Shown here: piece after piece, positions 54,719-64,000 of the stretch
Position numbering within the stretch: the first letter of the stretch is position 1
How the letters are laid out: each line of letters opens with the position of its first letter
DNA from: Flavihumibacter profundi
GTDB lineage: Bacteria; Bacteroidota; Bacteroidia; Chitinophagales; Chitinophagaceae
DNA length: 64,000 bases
Direction: 5' to 3'
Assembly (NCBI RefSeq): GCF_020076305.1
Contig: NZ_JAIQXE010000003.1
Coordinates: forward strand, 558,001-622,000
Notes under the pieces: generated by a model
Told to the model about the DNA's origin: nothing
What the model saw: only the letters and a program-made list of their open reading frames with translations
The model's database searches: none
Position numbers and translations under genes: made by a program

Positions 54719-57700
54719 TTAAAAGGTTATGTTAAGCTTAACGCCCATTGGAATAGACCAAGGAGTTACATTATATCGTTCAATACCCTGTTTGAACTGC
54801 ATACCCCCCTGGATACCAGTTGTAGGCTGATAGGCATTTTCAGGATCGATGCCAATTTTTGCCTGAGTCCAAATGATGATATTCCTGCTGTATACAGAAA
54901 AACTGACATCCTGCATCTTTAAAGACCTGGCAAATGAAGTCGGCAATGCGTACGATAAGGATACCTCCCTCATTTTGAGGTAGGAAGCGGAAAATAAAGT
55001 AGGTTCCGTAAACTCCCATGGGTTACTAACTGCATATAACATCGGGATCGTTTTATTAGGATTGTTAGGATCATCCATTCCTAAGATATTTTCACCGAGA
55101 TTTTCTGCATATCCTGTTGGCTGACCATTAGCATCCCAGCCGGTTGCATAAACACCGGGTGCAAACAAGCCACCGTAGGGAAGGTTATATCCGCTGATAA
55201 TAACAGGATAACTTGTACGCTCCGGAGTAGGCCAACCTACCCTTAAGAATTTTCCGTTATTAATTTTAATCAGCTTGTCTGCGTTAGCTACCAGGTAGTC
55301 ACGCAGTTCCTTTCCGGTCATCGTACCCGGATCTATAAAATTGCCAAACTGCAGGGAAGCCTGTCCATCTTCAATACCATACCTGTAAGTCTGTGATACA
55401 AACTGACCGCCATTTCTCCAGTCAAGTGTCATATTTAAAGTCCAGCGCTTATAGGAGATGGAGGTTTGGAAGCCCATAATAAACCTGGGATTAAAATTCC
55501 CGATCTTATTTTTTACTGCAAGTCCATCCAGGGCTACCCATTTAGCGCCGTCTTCATTACCGTTATCAAGCAGCGGGTAACCATAATAGGGAGAACCTTT
55601 ATCTTCTACGGTGCGCACTTTTGGACCATAAATATCTCCCACTTCTTCGCCTTTGAATGTATATGCGCCGCCCTTTGCATCTTCCCAATAAGTGAAGTAA
55701 GGCATTTCATCGGTCAGTTCCATTACCCTGGTACGGTTTCGGGTGAAGTTGGCACTAACATCCCATCTCCAGTCTTTTGTCAACACCGGAGTACCACCAA
55801 GGGTAATTTCATAACCGGTGCTTCTTAATAAACCGGCATTAATGTTTTTAGAACCATAACCGGTTGAAGGTGGCAGTGCTGTGCTGAAAATCTGGTTCTT
55901 GTTATCTACCTGGTAATAGGTACCGGAAAAGCGCAAACGGTTATTAAAGAGGTTAACATCAGTACCTACTTCAAAAGAATTAGCCTGTTCTGGTTTCAGG
56001 TTCGCATTTAATAATGTCCCTGAAGTGGTTAACCTGGGAACATCTCCCCATGTACCTGCGTTTTGAAGTACAGAAACTAACTGGTATGGGCTTGCATCAT
56101 TACCGGCAATAGCATAACCGGCGCGCAGCTTAATCTGGTTGATATCAGTTGAATGAATTCCAAGCATTTCATCAGCCAGGACACTTAAAGAAGCAGAAGG
56201 ATAAAAATAGGGTTTCGCTCCGGGCAGGGTGCTGGACCAGTCGTTACGACCACTCAGATCGAGGTAAACCATATCCTTGTATCCTACTGTTGCCATACCA
56301 TACAAACTGTTTACACCCTTTTTATAAGTGTAGTTGCTGTATTCCAGGTTAGCAGGGAGTATGTTTTGCAAGGTAAATACACCGGGAACGATTAAACCTG
56401 TTCCATTTTTTGTGGCAGAGCGCTCATTACCACCAGTCTGGTAGCGGTTGTTACCACCGGCGGAAACAGAGAGGCTGAAATCACCCAGTTTCTTTCTATA
56501 GTTTAAGAGGAAATCCGCGTTTCCTTCAAAATTCCTGATATTATTTACACCGAAAGCTCCACGAGGATCTTCCGTATAGCTATTAGCAATAGTAGTTTGC
56601 CTTCTCTCGTTGATATTATCCAGGCCGTACCGCAACATCAGGCTGAATTCATTGGAAATCTGCCAGTCAGCCTTAATATTCCCGTATACCCTGTCGCGGA
56701 CAAATGAGTTGTTTACTTCGTGTGCAAGGAAATAAGGATTATTATATACGCCATTATATTGAGTGCGTTGAACAAGACCCTCTTTGCCAGGCTCCCAATA
56801 GTCTTTCAGTTCATTGATGTCGATATGTGGTGAAACCATATATGCCCATTGCAAAGGATTGGCGCCTCTTTCACCGGCAGGCCTGTTGTTTGAATTGTTC
56901 CGGCTGAAGTCAATATTTGTGCTCAGGCGTAATTTATTGTTAAGTTTAAGCGAAGAGCTCAGGTTTAGGGTATGGCGGAAGAGGTCTGAGTTCGGAACGA
57001 TACCTTTATTGCGCATATCGCCATAAGAAATCCTGTAATTAGCATTTTCTGTATTATTCGATACTGAGATGCCGTTTGTAGTGGTAATGCCCGTCTGCAC
57101 AAAATCCCTGACATTATTAGGATGTGAAATTAAAGGAGTAGCGATCTGGTTCCCATTTGCATCCAAAGGACTATTCCATTGGATAGCGTTATAGCCCCTG
57201 TCCAATTCAGGACCGCCACGGCCACTGCTTGATTCATCAATAATAACATTATCGGGATTAAACCTGGGGTCTGAAACCCCGAGTGGGTCAGTAAGGATAT
57301 TACCTGAAATGGAAACGGGTGTAGCAGGGTAAACACCAGAGGCAAATTTTGTCTGCCATTTCAAAAACTTATACGGTTTTTCAAAAACAGTATTGGTAAT
57401 AAAATTAACCGTCATCCTTTTTGCCGCTTTGCCGCTTTTTGTAGTAATTAAAACAACACCATTACCAGCGCGTGAACCATATAATGCAGCAGCGCTTGGT
57501 CCTTTAAGCACAGATACACTTTCAATATCGTCGGGGTTAATACCACCGATTGCATTTCCGTAATCCACCCTGTTATCAGTACCAACCTGGCTAATATTGT
57601 TCAGTGTATTGGCAACAGGGACCCCGTCAATTACAAATAGCGGTTGGTTATCGCTGCTCAGTGAAGTAGCACCACGTATAACCATACTAACAGAAGAACC

Positions 57701-58282
57701 TGCTCCTCCAGTCTGGTTGATCGTTACGCCAGCCACTTTACCTGACATTGCATTCAGGATGTTTTCCTGCGCTACCCTGTTCATTTCCTTGCCGGCAACC
57801 TCTTCAACAGAATACCCCACAGATTTTTTTGTCCGGCTGATGCCAAGAGCTGTTACAACTACGCCAGAAAGCTCCTGGTTTGCATTTTCCATGGTAACAG
57901 TGAATTGGGTGCGGCCGGCAACGGCCACTTCAACTGTTTTAAAACCAACAGATGAAAATACAAGGGTGCTATTTGCGTCCTTTACTTTTAATGAGAAGGT
58001 TCCCCTGGCATCTGTGGTAGTGGCATGACCTGTCGCTTTTTCTGTAACGGTTACACCTGATATCGGACCGTTTTCATCTTTTACTGTTCCCTTTACTACA
58101 ATTTCTGCCTGGAAAAATTCAGTGCCTTCAATGCCCGATACATTCCAGGCTGAATTAAAAAAAGTATTCTCTTTTTCCCGGATGGAAGCGGATGTGGATG
58201 CCCCATCATTCGCCAGCATTTTATTGGAAGCTGTTACCAGGAATAACAGCCCGATTACGAACCAGTATTTTCTCATGACCAT
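54719..58282 (-). CDS. SusC/RagA-type TonB-linked outer membrane receptor 2
   Basis: A protein of 1187 residues, or 1185 if the ATG at 58276 is used. After the signal, a carboxypeptidase-regulatory-like domain (VKGTVKDENGPISGVTVTEKA), the TonB-box region, the plug with LYGSRAGNGVVLITTKSG and the barrel are all present. It is followed by SusD, ceramidase-like and PqaA-like genes. Its imported substrate may contain ester or amide bonds attacked by the enzymes, but this is inference. A small lipoprotein gene lies 44 bases upstream. Confidence 0.93.
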   Translation of the reverse strand: MVMRKYWFVIGLLFLVTASNKMLANDGASTSASIREKENTFFNSAWNVSGIEGTEFFQAEIVVKGTVKDENGPISGVTVTEKATGHATTTDARGTFSLKVKDANSTLVFSSVGFKTVEVAVAGRTQFTVTMENANQELSGVVVTALGISRTKKSVGYSVEEVAGKEMNRVAQENILNAMSGKVAGVTINQTGGAGSSVSMVIRGATSLSSDNQPLFVIDGVPVANTLNNISQVGTDNRVDYGNAIGGINPDDIESVSVLKGPSAAALYGSRAGNGVVLITTKSGKAAKRMTVNFITNTVFEKPYKFLKWQTKFASGVYPATPVSISGNILTDPLGVSDPRFNPDNVIIDESSSGRGGPELDRGYNAIQWNSPLDANGNQIATPLISHPNNVRDFVQTGITTTNGISVSNNTENANYRISYGDMRNKGIVPNSDLFRHTLNLSSSLKLNNKLRLSTNIDFSRNNSNNRPAGERGANPLQWAYMVSPHIDINELKDYWEPGKEGLVQRTQYNGVYNNPYFLAHEVNNSFVRDRVYGNIKADWQISNEFSLMLRYGLDNINERRQTTIANSYTEDPRGAFGVNNIRNFEGNADFLLNYRKKLGDFSLSVSAGGNNRYQTGGNERSATKNGTGLIVPGVFTLQNILPANLEYSNYTYKKGVNSLYGMATVGYKDMVYLDLSGRNDWSSTLPGAKPYFYPSASLSVLADEMLGIHSTDINQIKLRAGYAIAGNDASPYQLVSVLQNAGTWGDVPRLTTSGTLLNANLKPEQANSFEVGTDVNLFNNRLRFSGTYYQVDNKNQIFSTALPPSTGYGSKNINAGLLRSTGYEITLGGTPVLTKDWRWDVSANFTRNRTRVMELTDEMPYFTYWEDAKGGAYTFKGEEVGDIYGPKVRTVEDKGSPYYGYPLLDNGNEDGAKWVALDGLAVKNKIGNFNPRFIMGFQTSISYKRWTLNMTLDWRNGGQFVSQTYRYGIEDGQASLQFGNFIDPGTMTGKELRDYLVANADKLIKINNGKFLRVGWPTPERTSYPVIISGYNLPYGGLFAPGVYATGWDANGQPTGYAENLGENILGMDDPNNPNKTIPMLYAVSNPWEFTEPTLFSASYLKMREVSLSYALPTSFARSLKMQDVSFSVYSRNIIIWTQAKIGIDPENAYQPTTGIQGGMQFKQGIERYNVTPWSIPMGVKLNITF

Positions 58283-58326
58283 TTAAATTGATGATTTTAA
58301 TAAAGTATTACTTTAATGCAGTCCTA

Positions 58327-58860
58327 TTATTTTTCCAGGAGGATGTAGACAGGGATATCTGCCCCGAATTCAGCGAAATGAATTGTGAAACTCAGGGAAC
58401 CGAGTTTCATATCCGTACTGTTGATATTGTTGATCCAAAGAGGTGTGTCCTTATTATCTGTAGAAACAAGATGTAATGCAGATCCATAGACCTGTAAATT
58501 CCATTTCCCACTGTTTCCTGCATCGGGCAGAATCAGTTCTGTACAACCAGTAATGGTAAAATTGCCTGTTGAGTCGAAAGCATAAATATTATCAGCTGAA
58601 CAGGTTATTCCCGGACCCGTAATGGGAAGGTAGGGTGCCAGGTTATATAAGCTGTACCCAACCGGAAAATCCGGTCCCCCAAATGGGTTTGGTATGGGAT
58701 AGGCCAATACCAGGTCCTTTTGTTTCCATGTTCCTGTTACCCAACCTTTCTTGGTGGTGGCAAGATCTTCCGTCTTTGTTTCCTCCTTTTTGCAGGAAGC
58801 AATTAAAAATGCAGGAATGATAAGCAGTAATGAAAAAAACGTTTTGGTATTTTTTTTCAT
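58327..58860 (-). CDS. Small lipoprotein at the head of the second SusC/SusD operon
   Basis: A lipoprotein of 177 residues: signal LLLIIPAFLIASC with Cys23, then KKEETKTEDLA. The rest is strand-rich, with WVTGTWKQKDLVLAYPIP near the start (lipocalin-like opening) and paired Cys (ITCS and ITGC). No catalytic motif is seen. It could be a surface glycan-binding or accessory protein of the SusC/SusD system; the lipocalin-like call is tentative. Confidence 0.7.
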   Translation of the reverse strand: MKKNTKTFFSLLLIIPAFLIASCKKEETKTEDLATTKKGWVTGTWKQKDLVLAYPIPNPFGGPDFPVGYSLYNLAPYLPITGPGITCSADNIYAFDSTGNFTITGCTELILPDAGNSGKWNLQVYGSALHLVSTDNKDTPLWINNINSTDMKLGSLSFTIHFAEFGADIPVYILLEK

Positions 58861-59385
58861 AGCGAGCGATTGTTTGGTTTACTATTAATATAAGAGCTAT
58901 TTCTAGTTACAAAATATATACAAGACATATTACAAGCACATTTCACAGGAGGATAGTTTAATAGTCCTTAACGACGGATTAAGTAAACAAAAACAGTACA
59001 CTTAGCTTTTCAATCTATTTAATAAACAATCGTTAGTTAGATTTTGAATTTAAGGAGAAGTATTTCAAATGTGAACATTATTTAACAATATTTTTTTTGG
59101 GCGACATTTTAGTATTATTTTCTGTCAACAACCTACCATTATTAAAGGACAAGATAATTTCCAGCACCAGATATCAATTGTTTCGATTATACATTATCGG
59201 TAGTTTATTTTCAATTTAAACTGGAATTTATATCGAGGGGGGCAAGGGAGTAATGGTGAAAAGGAAGCCATTCACCGTATTTTAACCTCATATTGCCAAA
59301 TTTTCGCATTTGACTGGTAATTTATTAGAAATAACCTACTTTTCTTCCAGGGGGTATTTCATTCAACCTTACCAAATTCTGATTT
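58861..59385. other. 525-bp A+T-rich divergent regulatory gap
   Basis: No gene is supported in this stretch. It separates the divergent SusC/SusD operon and the AraC gene, so it should hold the promoters of both. I found no full match to TTTG-N19-21-TAnnTTTG on either strand; near matches exist only with shifted spacing. The likely AraC-binding sites could not be picked out by eye. Confidence 0.55.
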
Positions 59386-60297
59386 ATGAAAGTGTTGCAA
59401 TTCACCATTCCTGTTCCGGGAGAAAAGAACATCATTGTTCAAAAAGAAAATCTTCCCTTTTTTTACCAGCACCTTCACCGCCATGATGAAATGCAGCTGA
59501 CCTGGATTCAAAAAGGTGAAGGCACACTTGTGGTGGACAATAATATGCACCCCTTTCGTTCTAATGAGATCTATTGTATCGGCGCAAATCAGCCGCACGT
59601 ATTCAAAAGTGACCCATATTACTTTACAGCGCGTAATAAGAAAATGGTTCAGTCCATGTCAATTTATTTCAACCCAAATGGTAAACTCAGGAATATTTTT
59701 GACCTCGCGGAAATAAAGTCACTTAAGACGTTCCTTCATAAACACCGGGCGGGATTTACCATTCCCGAGTCACGTGTGGCCGAGATATCAAACCAAATGA
59801 ATAAAATCAGCGCCCAGACCGGAATGGATCAACTCATTGCATTCCTTGAATTATTAAAAAAATTCTGTGCCATCCCTGACCTGAAAGAATTATCAACTGT
59901 ATCTGAAATGGCAAGTGTAAGCGAACATGAGGGAATCCGGCTCGGGAATATATATCACTATATAATGATGAACTATGCGAAACAGATCACGCTGGAAGAA
60001 GTTGCCGCACAGGCACATATGACCCCCCAGGCTTTCTGCCGTTATTTTAAAAAAAGGACAAGGCACACTTTTGTGTCTTTTCTCAATGAGGTGCGGATAA
60101 ATGAATCCTGTAAAAAACTAACCGATGGAGGTTTTGAAAGCATTTCCGCAATAGCTTATACCTGCGGATTCAACAGTATTACAAATTTTAACCGAGTGTT
60201 CAAAACAATAACCGGGAAATCGCCCAGTGAATATGTGGGAACCTATTTCAATAATGCATTTGAACCACAGAATAACATGGCCCTTGCGGCATATTAA
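59386..60297 (+). CDS. AraC-family transcriptional regulator with cupin domain
   Basis: A protein of 303 residues. The N-terminal cupin-like sensor shows HRHDEMQLTWIQKGEGTLVVD and FRSNEIYCIGANQPHVF. The C-terminal 100 residues hold two helix-turn-helix motifs: ITLEEVAAQAHMTPQAFCRYFKKR and ESISAIAYTCGFNSITNFNRVFK, ending GKSPSEY. This is the AraC/XylS layout for sugar responses. It is divergent from the second SusC/SusD operon and convergent with the GH127 gene, so either may be its target. Confidence 0.92.
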   Translation: MKVLQFTIPVPGEKNIIVQKENLPFFYQHLHRHDEMQLTWIQKGEGTLVVDNNMHPFRSNEIYCIGANQPHVFKSDPYYFTARNKKMVQSMSIYFNPNGKLRNIFDLAEIKSLKTFLHKHRAGFTIPESRVAEISNQMNKISAQTGMDQLIAFLELLKKFCAIPDLKELSTVSEMASVSEHEGIRLGNIYHYIMMNYAKQITLEEVAAQAHMTPQAFCRYFKKRTRHTFVSFLNEVRINESCKKLTDGGFESISAIAYTCGFNSITNFNRVFKTITGKSPSEYVGTYFNNAFEPQNNMALAAY

Positions 60298-60310
60298 GGG
60301 CTAACACCAG

Positions 60311-62719
60311 TTATTTAACAATCCACTCGTGGATGCCGGCAGAGTGTTCTTTTGGCAATTGCACTTCAATCTTCAGCGCTGTTGTTTTTACTGTTTTGAA
60401 ATGCACAGTATTGTATTTGTCCTTAGTGATTTCATAATTTCCTTCATTCTCAACCGGTAGCCAGGCTCCATCTTTTTTATAATAGATTTTCCAGTCAGCG
60501 GGGATCCGGCACCCCCCGAATGGCCCGTCATCAAACCAATAGACCATAGATTCCGAAACAGCATATTCCTGGTCAAAATCATATTGAACCCACTCCTTCG
60601 AATCTGTTTTAGGCCACCAATGCAGGTAAACAGAATTGTGGTCCTGTGAATTTTCAGGTTCAAACTGGTCATTCAATCCTTTAAGCATGCGCGGGTTAGA
60701 CTGGGAGGAGCTGGCTTTGCTTTTTGAAGCAATCGTTGGGGCCGGTTTGGGATGGGCAGCTGATTCTACATAAGGAATCCAGACTTCCATTTCGGAAGGC
60801 CCGCGATTATTCCAGGCATAATAAGGAATAGCTTCAACGGCCTGTTCGGACTTCAATAACACATCAGAGTTCAATTGTCTTTTAGTTGAACTTCCTTTGG
60901 CAGTTAATACAACCACCCCATTCAGCAGTTTTTCATTATAGGCTGAAGAAAAGTTTTCATTTTCTTTTACAACTATATTCAAAACCGCACTGTCGAGGTT
61001 ATCGGGCGCTTCGAGGCAATACACCAATGGACCACGCTGAAGGGCAAATTTGTTCTGGTCTTCTTTCACCTTTGCATTGGCGATTACTTTATTGATCTCC
61101 ATCGGCAATTCAATGTCAACCTTGTCCCCTTTGCGCCACTCCCGGTTTATAACAATATAGCCCTTGTCGCTTTTGAATTCGATTAATTTCCCGTTCAGTT
61201 TAACAGCAACCGGGCTGCGTTTCTGGTCTAAAAAGGCATAAAGGCTACCGGGAATAGCTTCCTCACGGGCCCAGCCGGGGATCCTGAAGTGGATATTAAA
61301 TCTGGATTTTTTCGAAGGATCCACTTTCACCAAAACATGTCCTTTCCATGGATATTCAGTTTCCTGGTCAATAGCCACTTTACCGGATGGAAGGTCTATT
61401 TCAGCAGAATTAGCGACATACAGGTTAACATAAATATTATTATCCTGCTGCGCATATACGTAGCCGGGAACTGATGGCATAAACCTTGTCATATTGGAGA
61501 TACAACAGGCACAACTGAACCAGGGACTCCGTTGGTGCTGCCCCATAGATGTCAATGGATTGGGATAGAAAAATTTATCGCCACTCAATGATACGCCTGA
61601 AAGCAATCCATTATATAAAATCCTTTCCAGCACATCAATATATTTTGCATCGCCGTTCATCAGGAACATACGGCTATTCCAATACACGTTCGCAATAGAC
61701 GCACAGGTTTCTGCATAGGCCGACATATTCGGCAGGTCATACGATGAGCCGAAGGCCTCCCCATTGCCGGTAGCACCAATGCCGCCGGTAAGGTATAATT
61801 TATGGTCAACCACATCCTGCCAGATATCATTGATGGCGCCAATATATTTTTTATCGCCGGTAAGGGCTGCTACATCAGCCATGCCGGTATACATATATGC
61901 TGCACGAACTGCATGGCCCACTGCCTCATGCTGGTCTGTGACCATTTTATGAGACTGGTTGTATTCTGATTCTTTGATATGCCCATCTCCACGGATATCT
62001 AAAAAGTACCTGGCAAGGTCAAGGTAAGCCTGCTTGCCGGTAACCCTGTACATTCGTGCCAGGCCCATTTCCACAACCTGGTGGCCGGGGAAATATGCAG
62101 CTTTGCCAGGACCAAAGTCCTTAACGAGCAGGTCGGCATTTTTAATGGCGATATTTAATAAGGATTTCTTTCCGGTTGCCATAAAATGAGCTACAGCCGC
62201 TTCATACAAATGACCCGCATTATATAACTCATGACTCAATTCGGGGTCTGCCTCCCACCTGTTGGGACTGATCCATTCGTGCAATTTCTCAGGTTTCATT
62301 GTGCGGAATGTATAGAGGTAGCCATCCGGTTCCTGCGCATCACCAATAATAACAATAAGGCTGTCGAGCGTTTTATCCATCGCCGGGTCGGGATTAACCT
62401 GTAATGAATAGGAAATGCCTTCAATAAGTTTATATAAATCAGAATCGTCAAAAGGATATTCTGTTATTTTACCCACAGGCATCTTGCCCGCAGCCTTAAG
62501 GAAATTATCTATACGGCCTGTTTCACGGCATTTGCGTAAAGTATAAGGGATGGTAACCCTTGCGTTAGTAGCAATTTTGGGGGCCCAGAAATTATCATGC
62601 AAATGGACTTTGGTGAAAGGTACCGGCTGAATAGGATAATCACCGGTAACGGATTGAGCAAATCCGGCAATGCAGGAACCTACAAGAAAAATGATTCCAA
62701 ATAATTTCACTTTGACCAT
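60311..62719 (-). CDS. GH127 beta-L-arabinofuranosidase-like enzyme with F5/8-type C-terminus
   Basis: A secreted protein of 802 residues with signal peptide (FGIIFLVGSCIAGFAQ). The catalytic and zinc residues of GH127 are visible: Glu321, Glu337 and Cys339 (YAETCASI), and Cys405/Cys406 (SCACCISNM), matching E322, E338, C340, C417 and C418 of HypBA1. The last 110 residues, with VQYDFDQEYAVSESMVYWF, look like a discoidin-type (F5/8C) binding domain. The enzyme would remove beta-L-arabinofuranose. It is divergent from the Gfo/Idh/MocA gene. Confidence 0.88.
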   Translation of the reverse strand: MVKVKLFGIIFLVGSCIAGFAQSVTGDYPIQPVPFTKVHLHDNFWAPKIATNARVTIPYTLRKCRETGRIDNFLKAAGKMPVGKITEYPFDDSDLYKLIEGISYSLQVNPDPAMDKTLDSLIVIIGDAQEPDGYLYTFRTMKPEKLHEWISPNRWEADPELSHELYNAGHLYEAAVAHFMATGKKSLLNIAIKNADLLVKDFGPGKAAYFPGHQVVEMGLARMYRVTGKQAYLDLARYFLDIRGDGHIKESEYNQSHKMVTDQHEAVGHAVRAAYMYTGMADVAALTGDKKYIGAINDIWQDVVDHKLYLTGGIGATGNGEAFGSSYDLPNMSAYAETCASIANVYWNSRMFLMNGDAKYIDVLERILYNGLLSGVSLSGDKFFYPNPLTSMGQHQRSPWFSCACCISNMTRFMPSVPGYVYAQQDNNIYVNLYVANSAEIDLPSGKVAIDQETEYPWKGHVLVKVDPSKKSRFNIHFRIPGWAREEAIPGSLYAFLDQKRSPVAVKLNGKLIEFKSDKGYIVINREWRKGDKVDIELPMEINKVIANAKVKEDQNKFALQRGPLVYCLEAPDNLDSAVLNIVVKENENFSSAYNEKLLNGVVVLTAKGSSTKRQLNSDVLLKSEQAVEAIPYYAWNNRGPSEMEVWIPYVESAAHPKPAPTIASKSKASSSQSNPRMLKGLNDQFEPENSQDHNSVYLHWWPKTDSKEWVQYDFDQEYAVSESMVYWFDDGPFGGCRIPADWKIYYKKDGAWLPVENEGNYEITKDKYNTVHFKTVKTTALKIEVQLPKEHSAGIHEWIVK

Positions 62720-62876
62720 AATTTTGAGATTGACCTTTGGGAATATAAATGTACGGCTGACATTTAATACAAAGTTTACACAAATTGGCAGTTGCTAGCC
62801 GGATTTTCCCATTTCCTGGAATGGATTAGGATAATGTTTGTAAATTAATCAGCAATACGATTAAAATATAATTGCC

Positions 62877-64000
62877 ATGAACAATCCCCGTCGCAAGTTT
62901 ATTCGAACCAGTGGTAGCCTTTTACTGGGAACAGCAGTACTTCCAGCTATCGGATCTGAACTATTACCTGCATACCCATTTCGGACAGGAGCTGCTGACC
63001 GTTTGAATGTGGGTGTAATTGGTGTAAATGGAATGGGTTGGAGCGATCTCCAGGCCATTTTAAAAATTGATGGTGTAAAATGCATTGCCCTTTGCGATGT
63101 TGATGATAATGTATTAAAAAGAAGGGCGGCAGAATTGGAAAAGATGAATATGCCTGTAAAAACCTATTCCGATTACAGGAAGCTTTTAGAAAACAAGGAT
63201 GTTGATATTGTGATTATCGGAACACCGGACCATTGGCATTGCCTGATTATGGTAGAAGCCTGTGCTGCAGGAAAACATGTTTATGTTGAAAAGCCATGTG
63301 GCAACTCCATTACCGAGTGCCGCATTATGGAGGCAGCCCAGCAAAAATATAAAAGCATTGTACAGGTAGGTCAATGGCAAAGAAGTGCACCGCATTTCCA
63401 GGATGCCATTGAATTCGTCCACAGCGGAAAGCTGGGCAATATCCGTACGGTAAAATCGTGGGCATACATGGGCTGGATGAAGCCAGTGCCCATAAAACCT
63501 GATGGGCCGGCTCCTGAAGGCGTTGACTATACACGTTGGCTGGGCCCTGCTACAAACAGGCCTTTTAATGGCAACCGCTTTCATTTTAATTTCCGCTGGT
63601 TCTGGGATTATGCTGGTGGGTTAATGACTGACTGGGGCGTTCACATGATTGATTATGCGCTATTGGGTATGAAAGCAGGGTTCCCTAAACAGGTAATGGC
63701 ATCAGGCGGAAAGATGGCTTACCCGGATGATGCTTCCGAAACACCAGACACCCTCACCGCTATTTTTGAATATGAAAAATTCAACCTGGTATGGGAGCAT
63801 GCAACCGGGATTGACCTTGGCCCATATGGATTAACACATGGCACTGCATTCATAGGCAACAATGGTACATTGGTATTAAACAGGGAAGGCTGGTATGTAA
63901 CGGCAGAAGAAGATAAAATGGCACCGGTACCGATGCAGAAAGACCAGGGTAATTCTTTGGTACGGCATATGCAGAATTTTGTAGACGCTATCCGTGCGGG
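62877..64000 (+). CDS. Gfo/Idh/MocA-family oxidoreductase, Tat-type, 3' end outside window
   Basis: The gene starts at the ATG 62877 and runs off the right edge, with 374 codons seen and no stop. It starts NNPRRKFIRTSGSLL, a twin-arginine (Tat) signal. The Rossmann opening is LNVGVIGVNGMG, and VEKPCGNS carries the EKP motif of the family. GLMTDWGVHMIDYAL is the active-site block with the catalytic His. Secreted members of this type are common in Bacteroidota polysaccharide loci and act on sugar derivatives, in some cases as NAD-dependent glycosidases. Substrate unknown. Confidence 0.9.
   Translation, partial: MNNPRRKFIRTSGSLLLGTAVLPAIGSELLPAYPFRTGAADRLNVGVIGVNGMGWSDLQAILKIDGVKCIALCDVDDNVLKRRAAELEKMNMPVKTYSDYRKLLENKDVDIVIIGTPDHWHCLIMVEACAAGKHVYVEKPCGNSITECRIMEAAQQKYKSIVQVGQWQRSAPHFQDAIEFVHSGKLGNIRTVKSWAYMGWMKPVPIKPDGPAPEGVDYTRWLGPATNRPFNGNRFHFNFRWFWDYAGGLMTDWGVHMIDYALLGMKAGFPKQVMASGGKMAYPDDASETPDTLTAIFEYEKFNLVWEHATGIDLGPYGLTHGTAFIGNNGTLVLNREGWYVTAEEDKMAPVPMQKDQGNSLVRHMQNFVDAIRA

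Noticed and set aside
58861-59385. Possible promoters with TTTG and T-rich runs
   Set aside because: Spacings do not fit 19-21 bases; no full TAnnTTTG was found, so no promoter is called.
1-64000. tRNA, rRNA, CRISPR array or insertion sequence
   Set aside because: No cloverleaf, rRNA block, regular spaced repeats or transposase motifs were seen in any gap.

Overview
The window reads as chromosomal DNA of a Bacteroidota bacterium, most likely of the Chitinophagaceae. The signs are two SusC/SusD outer-membrane pairs, a flexirubin-type aryl polyene gene set, many Bacteroidota-type lipoproteins, few clear Shine-Dalgarno sites, and two promoters that fit the Bacteroidota form (TTTG, 19-20 nt, TAnnTTTG). 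Nearly every base is coding. I saw no rRNA, tRNA, CRISPR array or complete insertion sequence.

Layout. (1) 1-7296: housekeeping and accessory genes: the start of coaX, a LON-domain protein, a GT2-like glycosyltransferase, a zinc-ribbon methyltransferase, the MeaB GTPase, a large secreted metzincin-type protease, a small membrane protein and a TPR protein. (2) 7291-35379: a large minus-strand biosynthetic cluster for an aryl polyene/flexirubin-type pigment. A tyrosine-ammonia-lyase-like enzyme would make a coumarate-type starter and a PaaK-like ligase would activate it. AcpS would charge two ACPs. Three intact ketosynthases, a catalytically dead chain-length-factor-like partner and a short ketosynthase stub, together with FabG and two hotdog dehydratases, would build the polyene. 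A flavin halogenase-like enzyme and a methyltransferase would decorate it. LolA- and LolB-like proteins, an LpxL-type acyltransferase and an MMPL-PlsC-methyltransferase fusion would handle acyl transfer and export. Many genes overlap or abut, so translation is probably coupled.

(3) 25465-27055: a short A+T-rich cassette (ArsR regulator, SRPBCC protein, 69-aa protein, VOC protein) sits inside the pigment cluster. It has its own consensus promoter, with two near-identical 16-bp palindromes placed over it; this is the best-defined regulatory site in the window. (4) 35424-42974: a PUL-like operon of ROK regulator, SusC, SusD and glycosylasparaginase, closed by an intrinsic terminator. (5) 43059-50271: typA with promoter and terminator, a GH130 lipoprotein with an HGSNAT/NagX-like membrane acyltransferase, an alpha/beta hydrolase, TM2 and DUF2752 proteins, and a KAS III enzyme. 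(6) 50287-58860: a second SusC/SusD operon with a ceramidase-like and a PqaA-like protein. (7) 59386-64000: an AraC regulator, a GH127 beta-L-arabinofuranosidase-like enzyme and the start of a Tat-type Gfo/Idh/MocA oxidoreductase.

The main biological interest is the pigment cluster: its fusion protein, its apparent halogenation step, the absence of recognisable darA/darB genes in the window, and the regulatory cassette inside it. Function calls rest on motifs and family knowledge read by eye; no database search was run.
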